Origin: Solea solea
Lineage: Eukaryota; Chordata; Actinopteri; Pleuronectiformes; Soleidae
NCBI RefSeq assembly: GCF_958295425.1
Contig: NC_081136.1
Location: 28,758,077-28,822,076, forward strand
Direction: 5' to 3'
Length of the DNA stretch: 64,000 nucleotides
The notes under the pieces are model-generated. The model ran no database searches, was not told the DNA's origin, and saw only the letters and a list, made by a program, of their open reading frames with translations. Of the stretch, positions 35,164 through 48,380 are shown one piece after another. Position 1 is the first letter of the stretch. Every line of letters starts with the position of its first letter. A program made the translations under genes and the position numbers.

Positions 35164-38100
35164 GTGAGTATATGGGAGCTCCAATGCAAACAAATGTCGG
35201 CTAAAACAAAAAGAATATGTTTCGTTTGGTCACTACTGTTACTTACAAAGACATTTCAGAATAGCTTAAAGGATATAAAAGTTATGGCTGTCAGGTTTCC
35301 TGTGCCTCTAAAATGTTGCAAAATGCTGATTTGTGACCGAAAACGCATTTATTTAAACCCTTTTGCTTTTGCGTTTTTTTTCTGCAAGACATTTCTTACA
35401 AAAACAATTAAAAAAATGATCAAAAAGCGACTAACCGGGTTATAAAAAATTAGAAGAAAACCTAATGTCCAATCTGGGTATCGTTCCCCATCTCTTGTGA
35501 AAATGTAAGTGCACGCACGACAGAAGACAATTAATGCGCAAATTCACTGTCTCTGGCTAATGTTTCATGTCCAGAGTGTTTTTAATAGACAGTAATTAGC
35601 AGAATTAGACTTGAGTGATGAACACAGTTTGTCCAACAACACCATCAGCACTTTGACTGTCCTTATGCAGGAAAGAAAATTCCTGGCTCCCTTTTTGGAG
35701 CATTATAAGTTTGAGGTAAAGATATAAATGTAAAATAAGAGATTGTTTCAAGTTATTTACATAATTAAGCAAGTCGCCTTTTGTTTGAACCCACCCGTTC
35801 TTGGATGGCTGCTCTCAGTTTCAGACAGCTCACCTCTGGTCTCTCTGAAAGTGAGATCTTCGAAGTTGTTTTACATATCTCGATGTAAATACCTGGACAT
35901 GAAAAGCTGAAAATCTGATCTCTTGTCAAAACTGTATGTAAAGGAATAAGAGTTTGGGAAAAAGTAACTTGTGGCATGATAATTACTGGGCTTTTCTTTT
36001 GTGTGATGATTATCTCAACAGCCTGAGGCTTCTTATAAGTAAGACAGAACTTTTTACTCATAAAGGGCAGCTTAGTTTATTCTATAGGCTTAACAATGCT
36101 ACACAATAGTCACAAGAGGGATTCATGACACATGTTTGCGGAGGACAGTGTGATGTTTATCTTTATAGGCTTTCCAGATGACAAAATGAAACACTAACTT
36201 GGATACAGTATCCATCTGTAACCTAGTTGCAGGTATTTTATCATGTTTGTTTTTACTTGCACAGACTACCAGATGGGTGGAGTTTCACTGGTGCAGTCGT
36301 GTAAGATCAATATTAGGCTCAAAAAAGTTCACTGAGTTCACACAGGCAGCTCAAAACCTGATGTTCCTCTTACGTGATCATAAGAAAGAAAACGCCCCTC
36401 CCTCTCCTCCTCACATGTGACACTCGCTCACAAAACAGTTGTTTGTATTTCGATCCTCGCTGAAACCACAGCGTTTAACTCTTGTATGTTAGTGGCATAT
36501 TGCTTTTCAACGAAGTAGGTTTGGAAACATTAGGAGCTTCACTTGAAAATAATGAACTAAAGTTCTGTGTGTTATATTTACAGTATGTCGTTTTTACCTT
36601 GTTGTTAATAGTTGTTGACCCCCCCAGTGCTCTTCTGTCTCTTCATCAGATTAAGTTTAAACACTTTAACCAGCTTTGCTTCAGTTAAAGTATGGATTAA
36701 AACATATATAGTAGATGAAGTTATCTGTAGCTGTTTTATTCTTTTGCATTACACACACTTTGTATTTAATATTCAAAGAAACTTGTCAAAGTAAGTAAAC
36801 GGAGTATAATTTGTGGGAGGGAAACATGAATTAGACATTAAACCATCTTCTAATCATTGTCTAAGACAGTTGCAGTGTCTGTGTGGTTCGGCTTAAGACG
36901 CTGCGTCTGCTCACAAAACAAGCTGTAGCTGTAGATGCTGTTTATCTAAAGAAGAAAGAGTGAGAAAGTAGAGTGAGCCAGAAGTTTTATAAAGAGATGG
37001 AATAGATGGTTCTGAACAATCTTTGATGAAATGCCGTCGCAGAAAAGTCCTTCATTGAATGTTTTAGAGATGTACACAGAGGCATAATTAAGTAAGTGTT
37101 GAATTCTCCCGATTGTCTTTTTCATTCTCCTTTACATCATGTTTTCCATAGAGTTTGAGGAAAGGTGGTTAGGAAAGGAAATGGGATGTCATTTCGTTGG
37201 CTATTTGACCGCAGCCTGGTTGTCACCTCTGTGTCTCTCTCGGTGTTTCTTTCCCCCTTTCACTTCCTCTGCCCTTCTCTCTGCCGAGACTTAGCTCATG
37301 TGTGACCTCTGCAGGTGTCGAGTCACACTCGGCAGTCAGTGAAAGAGTAGCCTGACATGTTCTCTAGCCCAATAGATTAATGTTCTGTTTTATATAAATA
37401 TTGAACGACCTACACTGCGAGTTTGTCCTCCCGACTTCAGTTTCTTAAATATCAAGCAGGGACTTTGTCACTTTAGACCGCAGCTATTATGAAGCTATTA
37501 TTGGAATGAGTCAAATAAATCATACAGATATTTACAAATCTGCAATAATAAATCACATTTTCTTCATATTCATTGTATTTACTTTAGCCTATAGATTCAC
37601 AGTGCACTACTATTGGGAACAGCCCTTGATTTGGCAAAAACCAGTTGAGTGAAGGTGTTATCCAGATGTGCTGCTCCTCAGGCATCTGATCATCTCTGAT
37701 TGGAGAGACAGGATGAAACAAGACGGCACTCCATGACATCCAACAACCTACTGTTCTTTCTACTTATTTTTAGTCTACTGCCGCACCACTCCGACCAAAC
37801 CAGCTAAACTAGAGGCTACTGCTTTCATTTGTACCATCTATGTCTGTGTTTACATGCAGAAGAATTTTGTTTTTGTAACCCAGTTCACCAAATTGTGGGC
37901 TAACTCATTTGTTTCTCCTATCTCCGTTTGAATTGTTCATTCTCTGACTATGGGGAAACCTCAACTCGGCTGTCTGGCTGTCTCCAATTTCTGTGGCATA
38001 TAAACACCTTAGCCACATTTAATCAACCTTACTCAAACATGCTCCTGCAGTATGGTTAAATACCTCACCAATAAATTCACCATTATTGTATTAGGATGAA

Positions 38101-41100
38101 TCAAAAGGAAGGGTAGCCTTTCATAAAATATCATTTTATATATTATAGGGCTGAACAATTAATCGTTTTCACATCTAACACAGGAATTTATTAAACGCAA
38201 AGCCTTTAATTGGGGATATGCAGCACATCTGACACAGGGATTATATTTAACAGGTAATTATTTCAGTAATGGATAATTATTAAGTTCTCATCCTTGCTTT
38301 TGAACATACAGCGTTTAACATTGTGATGGTATCTCGTGCTAATTCACTGTTATATTAATAATAGTTAAACCCATGTATCACAAATCAAATTGGAAACACA
38401 ATGTATGTACCGTAAGTATAATTGCTATCAGATATTTTCCCCAAGGCATTCAGCCCTTTTTTAATAATGTATTTCTCCGTCTCTTTTCGCACCCTCTATC
38501 ATTTTTATTCTATACTCCGGGCCAGAAGTGTCCTTGCACAAGCCTAGGTGGGTTAAGCAGAGTCAAATTATCAAGCATGACTGGAACAGTTTGTGCATCC
38601 ACTCACACATTATTACATTCAAGACAATTAACGGGTTAAGTTCAGTGCAGTGTAAAAGTTAAAGTCATTTAGCCCGAGCAGAATTACAGCAAAAGGTGTG
38701 AGGTAACTTCCTTGTGTGCTAGTGTCTGTGCTCATGCAGTAGAGAAGTAGTAACAACAACTAAAATGAACTGTGTAATGGCTAAGAGAAGAATCTGTCTT
38801 TGGCTCTCTCAGACTGGGGGCTGCGCTGCCTCCACACAGAGCACTCGGCCACTGCTGCATTGTGGCCCGGGGCCTCATTTGAATGGGCCTTTAGTATTTT
38901 GTGTGAACAAGTCAGCGCCATTTGCATTTGTTCCAGTCACAAAGGTTTAACAGGTCAATAGGGACTCCCTGGCAGAAAACTAACACACTAGGGTACCTTC
39001 CTCCCCCCCCCTCCCTCTCTCATGTCTCCTCCATCGCTGTGGTTGTCAGGCTCCCAGCTGGCTTGTCCTGGTAGTATATAACTCAAGCATGTGGTGTTTA
39101 CAGTATTCGTGTGTACACATGCGTGTGCGTTGTAGGACGTGAGCGGCGACAGCAGGGAGTCAGGGTCAGAAAATGGGGGCTAATATTCTCTATTCTGTTC
39201 TGACAAATGTCTCCTTAATGTGCAACTTATTGCAGGAGCGTGTTTAAGTAAAAGAGAGGGATTTTTGTGTGCGTGTTATCGAAACAGATAACACAGACGA
39301 AACATTTGAGTCTGTAGGTTTGCAGTTTCATTTCCTGATCCTGTTAAGTTATTTTAAGTGAAACAATCTTAAATAAAGTTTGTAGAACCACATGAGAGGA
39401 TATGTGGCAGCTCATCGCAGCTTTGACAACAAGTGCGGAAACCTCACAATTGTGCCAATGATAATCACATGAAAGTCACACTTAGTTTGAAGGCCTTTTT
39501 AGTTAGGTACTTTTCGTCCCTGGGAACTTGACACATTGTCGTCAACAAACAAATGTCTCTGCAGCTTTGGTAGCATATCAATGGAAACTAGCGGAGGCTC
39601 TTGACTGAAGTAGTTCAAACTAGTTTAGGGCTAGCAGCCCTAAACTAGCCAACAAGGAGTGTTTCAAAACAGTGACTACAAACAATAGAAATTTCTTCGA
39701 TAAAGCAGACACTGCTTTGATTTTATTTCAATGATATTATTCGAAATAACGTCTTTCAAATGGTGAATATGAATTATTTTCATACATTCAAGTAAATTAT
39801 CTTGGTAAATTGTGAAACCATTATGCCCACTGTCGATCCTTACACAAGTTTAGTCTATCCTTGTAAGGCCATTTGAGTAGAATAGAGAATGAAAGATTTA
39901 TGATCATTTTTCGAAGGACAGTGGTATTAACTTTTCGTGCTCCTAACTTCTGAGTGCCGCCTCTGTCACTCAGAAAGCTCACTTGTGACTTTCAATAGCT
40001 AAAAGTACTTTTGCATCGATGAAAGAAATTGAACACAGTGATATTTTTAAACTGTTGCTCCACTGCCATGTATCGTCATGCCCACAGTGCTCGCCCTGCT
40101 TTTAAAATGTCAAAGGCTACCTCCTCCTAACGGGCAGGTGTGCTGCTGAAGGGTCCTCAGGTTGGATAGTGAAACTCCCACCTGCTCTCTCACTCTGCGT
40201 AAGTGGATCCACCTGAGTGAGTATGCTGTGAAGCTCATTTACAATGTAGTTCTATGGAAAAGTAATAACCTTCAAAAAACACCATGACCACAGTAACATT
40301 CTCTTCGAGACGTCACGTGTATCATATGTATAATAATATGAAGTTTAATGCTCCATTCAAATCTTTGTTATATAGTAACCACAGCTTGAAATGTTTTTGA
40401 AATGTGCGATTGATCATGTAAAGTCTGAGAAAGACATGAGCTTTATAAATATTGTTTATGTCTCACTGTCGACAGCATGCTATTGTTTGATATTCTTTAG
40501 ATGTGTATCCACTGGTTCTCGAAACCTCAAGTCTATTCTGTCACTGATGTGAAAGCTCACTTCGAGTTGATAGAGATTTTGTAAAATATTAACATGCTAA
40601 TAAACGGCACCAAAAAGTCTGGATATACAAGCTGTATCCCCATGTGCAGAAGTTCAAACACTAAATGTATACAAAGAAAGGAGACAACATCAACTGTATA
40701 TCAAGAGATAACATTTTAAAAGATCAGGAGATTTTTAAAGCTCGTTCCAGGCGTTGGCGAGTTTAAGCACCGCGTATACTAACGTAGTGACAGAAAATAC
40801 AGAGACACACAGACACAGTGTATGTATGCACAGCTATTCACATGATTAAAACATACACAGTTTGTATTTATATTGGCACATTAAAAAAAAAATGTCTCCA
40901 GACATATTTGACAGACAGCAGTGGAGGGACAAATCAAAATTTTCTGGCCGACCTGTGTGGGAGCCATGTTTTCAGTCGCTCCGCTCGTGCTGATGTGAGC
41001 CAGCCGGGGCCACAGCGCCACACTCTGCTGTTCTGCAGTTTGTTGCAATTGTTTTGCACTGGGCTGTGTGACCCCACTGTCTGGACCTCTGTCCCATTTA

Positions 41101-43919
41101 TCTTTTAAAAACTTAGCAGGCCCAAAGAAAGGCAAAATGTGAGCTCAGCATCAGGTGCTACAAGCTGCTAGTTAGGCCTGCAGCCAGGCCCAGAGAGGCA
41201 GACCTGGCAGCTCCGAGGCTGCGACATGTGAAACACTGCACACAAAGGAGCTCGCTCCATCTGTATGCACCCAACATAGGCAGGCTTTTGTTGCAGCCGA
41301 CAGGCACATGACTGCTAGCATCTTAACCCCTGAGAGCCAGCGTCTCCTCTCCCCTCTCGCTGCACTGCATGCTGCATCAGACACCACAGAGCGTTAATAC
41401 TTGTAGGAGGAGGGCCAGTTGTTCAAAGTAATTTATGTGTTTGATGTTTGTGTGAACAAAAAAAAACTCCCCGAGAAAATATATTTAGAAAAGAAACACA
41501 GTATAATATAAATATGACAGTTAAATGTTTGTATTATGTTTAATTTCTCCAAAGAAATGATTTGTTGTCCGTTGTTAAGGAAAATGAATGCCTGTTTTAG
41601 TTCTTAAAATGATGTGGTGTTCATATTGAGGTCAGCCTTTATTAGGAAAAGTACTCGGTGTATTCATGTAGAATATATTTAATAAATATGCAGGCAAATA
41701 TTTTCTCTATGGCCATATTTACAAAACAATAATCACGCAGGTCACATTTCGGCTTTGTGTTCTTCGTCAAATTTGCTTATATGTCTGTACATTTAGCGTG
41801 AAGTTTATAGGGTCAGTTCAGAAATGAGACTGCCGCCTCCCTCTGGGAGACCTCTCTATAAAATCCAATTAAAGATAAATCACGAGCATCAGGCCTTGAT
41901 GGCTGCAGCAGTTAGGAGATGCTCCGACCCATTATCACTCCTCAGTTTTTAATTTTAGTGTGCTACATAGGTGTCCTTGAGTAGATCATTAAGTCACACA
42001 TCAAGCCCCCACTCAGTCTGGGACATGTTTTTCCCATTAAACCACAGTGATGCAGCAATTAAAAATAAATATATATATATACATATATTGAAATGGACTC
42101 CTATATAAATAAACCTTACAGGCAAATGTCAGAAAAATAGTTAATATTGCTTTTATAAAGTAGCACGTTAACCAGAACAACTACAGACGTGTGTGTGTGT
42201 GTGTGTGTGTGTAGCTGGAAGCTTGTGTGTGTGCATACTTGTGCTAGATATGAAAATAAGACAAACACTGTTTTGTTCTGAGCCGTCCTGCGTTCCCTCA
42301 GTCATCTAAACTGGACACGTGTGACTGAAACAAACATGCCGTCACTCAGTCAGAGGAGTGGCTGATTTATGGGAAATGAGAAGAGAAACGAGGGGGAAAT
42401 CACAGGCACAGGAGGAAGGACAGAGATGTTGCAGTTAAAATTATTTAAAAGAAAATATATATTTAAAAAAAACAAAAGAAAATAAAAAATACATGTCTTA
42501 TCCCGCCCCCCCGCACCCTCTCTCTGCACCACCACTACAGGAATGGCTCCTAACTGGGCTGAGCTAGGTAAGACTGGACCATCCAGCCTGCAGTGCTGCT
42601 GTGACGTGGCGTTAAATAGAACCAACAGCAGGTCCGAAACCCTTTAAGAGGTGGTTCCACTCCCTGAGAGAGCCAGAGACCTGTGTGTTTGCTGGCTGTT
42701 TGATAAGAGCCTAAAAGTAATCATTTATTAATGAGAGATGGACCGAAATATGAGCAGTAAGTAGATGGGAACCTGGGTAGCTGTATGTGTGTGTGTGTGT
42801 GTTTGAAATGGGAGGGGGAAGCAGGAGGGTAAGTTTAAAAAAAAAAAAAAAAAAAGCTTCTAAAAATATATGTTTAATTTATTTTATGCATGTCTGCAGT
42901 TTGTAATTTACTTTTTTTCTGCATTTAGAGCACTTGACTTCACATTCAGGGCATTTTCTTCCTCCTTTGTGTCCTCTTGCACTATAGAAGATATTGATGC
43001 CTTATATTTAAAATCTATTAAATGCACGCTCAAAGAACACCAAGGCAGCACAGATTGCAGACATATTTGTGTTATCAATTGAGGTTTTCTTTACATGTGT
43101 TCTAACAAATTAGTGAGCAATGGGTGTTTTGGTGATTTTGTCCTTGTCCCCCCCCCCCCCCGCCTGATAAACATTTCTGTCATTTCTGTGACTTTAATAT
43201 CCCCAAGATGGGAACTCTGAGCTAAATGAGAATCCACATTTTCCAATAAATGTGACAAAAGTGACCTTGTCGGGGAGTTTCATGGTTAACTGAAATTATG
43301 ACAAGGATTCTCCCAAAGCTCTGTCTGTACGGGAACGAGAAACAGTTTGCAAAGTAAAAAAAGAAGAAAAAAAAAAGGGGACAAATTGCAAGGCTATCAT
43401 AGCACTGTGAGTGTGGGATTTATTGTCTGTTTGGGTGCTTTAAAAGCAGGTTAGGACACATATGTCGCGAGTTCTGGTCCATGTCATTTCTCCTCTGCCT
43501 CTAACCTTTGCTCTGCTGCCGAATGGGCTTCCTCCTCACAGAGACATTCGGTTTTGAGAGGTGAGTGGCTTAATAATTACCAAAGAAATGCATCAGAAGC
43601 AGCATGCTTACTCAGTGTCCTTGATAAATGAGGGGCTTGTATTCAGAAAACACCTGCGAAAGTTATTTTGATCTCGCAGACCTTCGAGATCGAATAAATG
43701 TATTTAGATTTTCCCCCTCTGCTGCTATTCATGCTTGTGCATATTTACTAAATCGTTTTTTGAAGAGCAGAGGAATTCTATATATGCACTCGTTTATATT
43801 TACGCCTTTCTATTTTGAATATGAATTAATGAAAAGCATTTCTTGTTGTCGGCTTCAAGCAATATGCAGTAATGACAGTCGGATTTGAAAAGGAGGATTT
43901 TATATTATAGTTTTAATAG

Positions 43920-43955
<36 letters not shown>

Positions 43956-46900
43956 ACCAAAAAGTCTGAAACATGTAGTCACTTATTTTCTTGGCATGTG
44001 GCAACAGATTTTTAGTAATTACCATTTTTTAAAAGGCTTTAAATTCATTTTACAAGAGCATGAAGTGACAGCCTGGATAGCAGCCTTCTCTATATTTCTT
44101 TTCCGGCATAAGTAAAAAAAAAAAGAAGAAGAAATTCCCTTTGTTAATCTGAAACTGAGGCTATCGTAGCTGATAGAATTTCCATATTCTATTTTTTGAT
44201 AGTAATAATAAAATAGATTTTTAATATCAGTTATTGTTGATTACATTTTAAATAAAAGGAAGTGTTTTTTAAACACACACACACTTTTAATTAAAAGAGG
44301 TCACAATTAAATGTATTAATAAATAAATCCTGTGTAGCAGAACAGGAAAAACAAGGTTATCATCACTTTCTTTTGAAGTGCACAGAACATTTTAACAATC
44401 AAAGTTTCTCCTCTTTTTGGAAAAAAGGGGAAACATTTAACGACTTTAAATGCTTATTCTTATTAGATTGGATTATTGGATATAATTCCGAATCTATCCT
44501 GTCCAGAAAGTTTTTTTAATGGATTCATAAATGCATTCAGAGTTTTTTTTGGGGGAAAAAATAAATCAAGAGAGAAAAATAATAATATCCCCTGAATTTT
44601 CCTTAATATTTACTAAATGCATTGTTTAATGGTTTACATGGAATTATTAACTATCCACAATGTGGCTTGATTTATACTTTTTGTTACTTAAACTAAATGT
44701 GAAGATTTACACACACACACACACACACACATTCTTACGGGTCTTGTTTTTCCAATAAGTGTTTTTAATATTTAGCATATTCAGTGACATTATAGTAAAA
44801 TAAATTCTTTATTAAATTAGACTGAGTTTCCTTTTTCCCCCCTCATTCTGGTAGAAAATAGGCATTTTCTTCTAAACTCTAAAACAACTCGGAAACACTT
44901 TGGGTCCAAAACATGTTTTTGAGGAAAAAAAGAAGGAATTATTAAATATAATATAAAGAAGTCAAAGAGGATAAAAAGAGTTGCGTGTATGTGGACACTT
45001 CGTTCCTCGTCCCTGACACACTGCAGATGGTTAGACTCTGTGTAACAATTTATTAAGTTTCTCATGCAGTTAAGTTGTTGCACAATTACATTTTTGGAAT
45101 TTGTCTTGTAAAGAAAAAATGTTTCTTTACAAATATTAATGTTATGAAATGTGCAAAGTTTTTTATCGTGACTCTTCAAATTATTGCCAAAGTGTGTGAG
45201 GTGACTGCACTTTTTCGACCGCCATGTTGTCTCCTCCTGTCCTCCATTTTGTGGAGCTCTTGTTTCTTGCTCACCTGCCTTTAACAAAGTTTTACCAAAC
45301 TCCCTGCTGCTTTTTTTATTTTATTTTTTAATCAAATTAGAAATAAATATTCTGTACTTTTGACATTTTCCAACGTGTTATTTATAATTAATTTATTTAT
45401 CTTGTTTTTGGTTTTTTTATAATGACACTTGCCAGTCTTTTATTTTTTCACTGCCACAGATAACCTGATAGGTGATCACTGCATTCTACTTTCTAGTACC
45501 TTCCTTAACTCCTTAACTACTGCGCCAAGGAAAACTTCCTGAACAAAACTCCTCAAGCGGGGGACTCTGTCTTATTTGACAAGGCGTTAAACTCTTGAAA
45601 CAATTTGTCCATGTAATCAGCGGCACCCGTGTCAGAAACTGCATGCAATGTTAGTTTTTACGGCTCCACAGTGTGTGCGACTTTGACCTGTGGCCCCATA
45701 ATGGCCGCCGGGGGTCACAGAGGTTAATAGAGACTGATGGATGAGGCCCCAGAGTAACATCCGTAAGGGTACGGCCCCTTAATCCTTATTAGGCCTCTGT
45801 GTTAGTGATCCTTACCTTTCAAAGCAAACAGCACGCTCCCTTTGCCGTCGCTCCCCAGCCTGCCCCTGGCATTACACTTCTGACCCTGGGGTCGTGGCCT
45901 TTGTTCGGAACCCTTCAGGGTCTGACCTTAGGGGTCACGGCTGTAATAGAGAAGTTGTCGTGGCGCGTGCTGCAGTGGGGCCCCTCCACAGACCACCTCG
46001 AAAGAGAAAGAGCGGGCCCGCCGCTCTGGTCACGGCAGAGAGGAGGAAGCGCACGCGAGTGGGAATGTATAGATGTCTGTAATTTATAGGGGTTTAGCAC
46101 AATAGGGATTATATGTGTGAGTTATTATCCTTCAGGACAATGTGATTAGCTTTCGAGGAAGACTTGAACTTTGACATTTAAAATGCCATATATTCACATA
46201 AGTACTCAACAGAGGGAGCATATCTCCCTCGACTGGAATTCCCAGACATTTCTACTTATTTAGCTGCATAATGATCACAGCTAAAATTAAAAGATTGCAT
46301 GTTTGGTGTTATATATGTTTTATTTTTTTGTGTTTTACAGGAATGGCTAGTGTTTCGTATTTTTTTCCAAAAATAATCTGATTTCTAGCCAAATCTATAC
46401 ATTTGTTTTGTCTACTTAGAATAAATGTAGTTGTTTGTGCTGGATATATTTTTGCCTCTCAATATCAAATATTTTGTGGGTGATTCTCAAATGTGCATCA
46501 TGTGGTGTGTGTGTGTGTGTGTGTGTGTGAGAGATAAACTGAGAATGTTGGTTGCTTATATTTGTAGCAATGGATTCAAGGGATGATTCATAAGGAGGTG
46601 AAGGTGCCAGTGGCCTGATAAGGGCAGTGAGTCAACGACTCTATTGTTTTAGCTTGTTAGTGAACCATAACTCAATATGACATTCATGTCCATGGTATCA
46701 CTGTGCAGCCTGGGCCGTGTATCATAGACGCATTAACTGGGATAAGGTTATTTACATACAGTATTTATAAACCCTCTTTCAAACCTGTTGTGTTTTTTTT
46801 ATTTTTGAAATGTGAACAATTGTGCTACAGAAACTGAATGGTTGTCTTCAGCTGAACTATGCAAAGCCTTAACATATGATCTGCATGCAAGTCAAATATC

Positions 46901-48349
46901 AACAGTAATGAGGTCACAGGTTGGTTTGAATCGGAAGGTAAAGGAGGTGGATTAAAAGAATTGTAGTTGTGGACTCTTGGAGGTGTCATAAAAGAGGTTA
47001 ATATTGGTGTTTCATCAATGGCAGCATTACACAGGCCGCTCCTGCTGGGGTGAGGCCGTGTGCAGAGGGCTACAGTGTCAGAAGTTGGCAGCTGAGCCAA
47101 AACCAGAGCTGTATCCTCAAATGAACTCTCCACGACGTACGGTGCAACAGGCCCTGCCAAGTTTTTTGAATTCCTGCCACATGTTAGATGGTAAACAACT
47201 GACTAGCAGTAACAGTGGCTTAGATAGACATGGGAGGTTAAGGGAGTCTTCAAATTGCAAATGAAACATGCATTTGTTTGCATTATTGTTTAATTTATAT
47301 GCGGCACAACACTTGGTTGTGTTTGTGCGGCAGATTGCAATTGGCTCAGGGACGTGGCGAGATGTGACGTCACAGGAATCGGCCGGATCACTGTTCGGTG
47401 CGCAATCTGTTTGTCTTTTCAAGGCACACGGGTGAATTTGTGTCTTGGTTGTATGCACCAAAATCCTCTCGTTAAAACACCTGGAGTCACCAGATTTTCT
47501 GTCTCACTTCGTGTGTGTAAGTGTCCGTGTTTATGTGTTGTGTTTTTGATGTGCGGATAGTGCAGCAGTACACAGTTTTGTTTGAGACCATGGAAAGCTG
47601 GGGAGAGCTAGGCAAGACAAGTGCATTCTCTCTTTGTGTCTCTCTCTCTCTCTCTCGCTCTCTCTCTGGGTCTGTCCTCTAAGTTAGAAACACACACAGC
47701 GCCATAACGCCGTTTTTCTTTTTTTTTTTTTTCAACATCCAAGCCTTAGAGTGAGGAAGTAGGAGAGGCTGCACTGAACCAAGCAGCCATGTTAGTTTGC
47801 CACTGAATCGTTAATATTTGCTTTGCTCTTTGTCGTCTTGTTTACGTTTAAAAACACATGTGGGGAAAAGTGTACAAGTGTAAAAGTGCACATGAAGAGA
47901 TGTTCCCACCTTTTCTTTAACCTCAATGCATGGATTTTCTCTGTAGGTTTGTGTGAGCATTAAAGATTGAAATCAAGACCGGTTAGTCGTGCTCGGTGAT
48001 GCGAGATCCGTCGATTTTTGGATGGTTTTCCCTTTTTCCTCTCTTTTGTGCGGCTGCTACTTTGGGGGAGAGAGGAGGGGAAAAAATTTGCCTGTGCGGA
48101 GTTCTGGGTTTCTTTTGGGAAAGAGAAGACAAGAGGGGTGGGGAATGGCGTCCAAATGAGAGGATGTTGGTTTTTTGTTTTTTTTTTGTTGTTGTTTTTT
48201 TGCCATGAGGGAATCTGTTGCAAACAACTAGGGGGCATTGCAGGCATTTGGAGATTTTTGGGAGGACAGAAGTTGGGGGGGAAACCAAACGGGTGAGAAT
48301 AACCTTCAGCTCTCTGATGCAGTGGTTGGTAGGTGTGCATGAGACCGGC

Positions 48350-48380
<31 letters not shown>

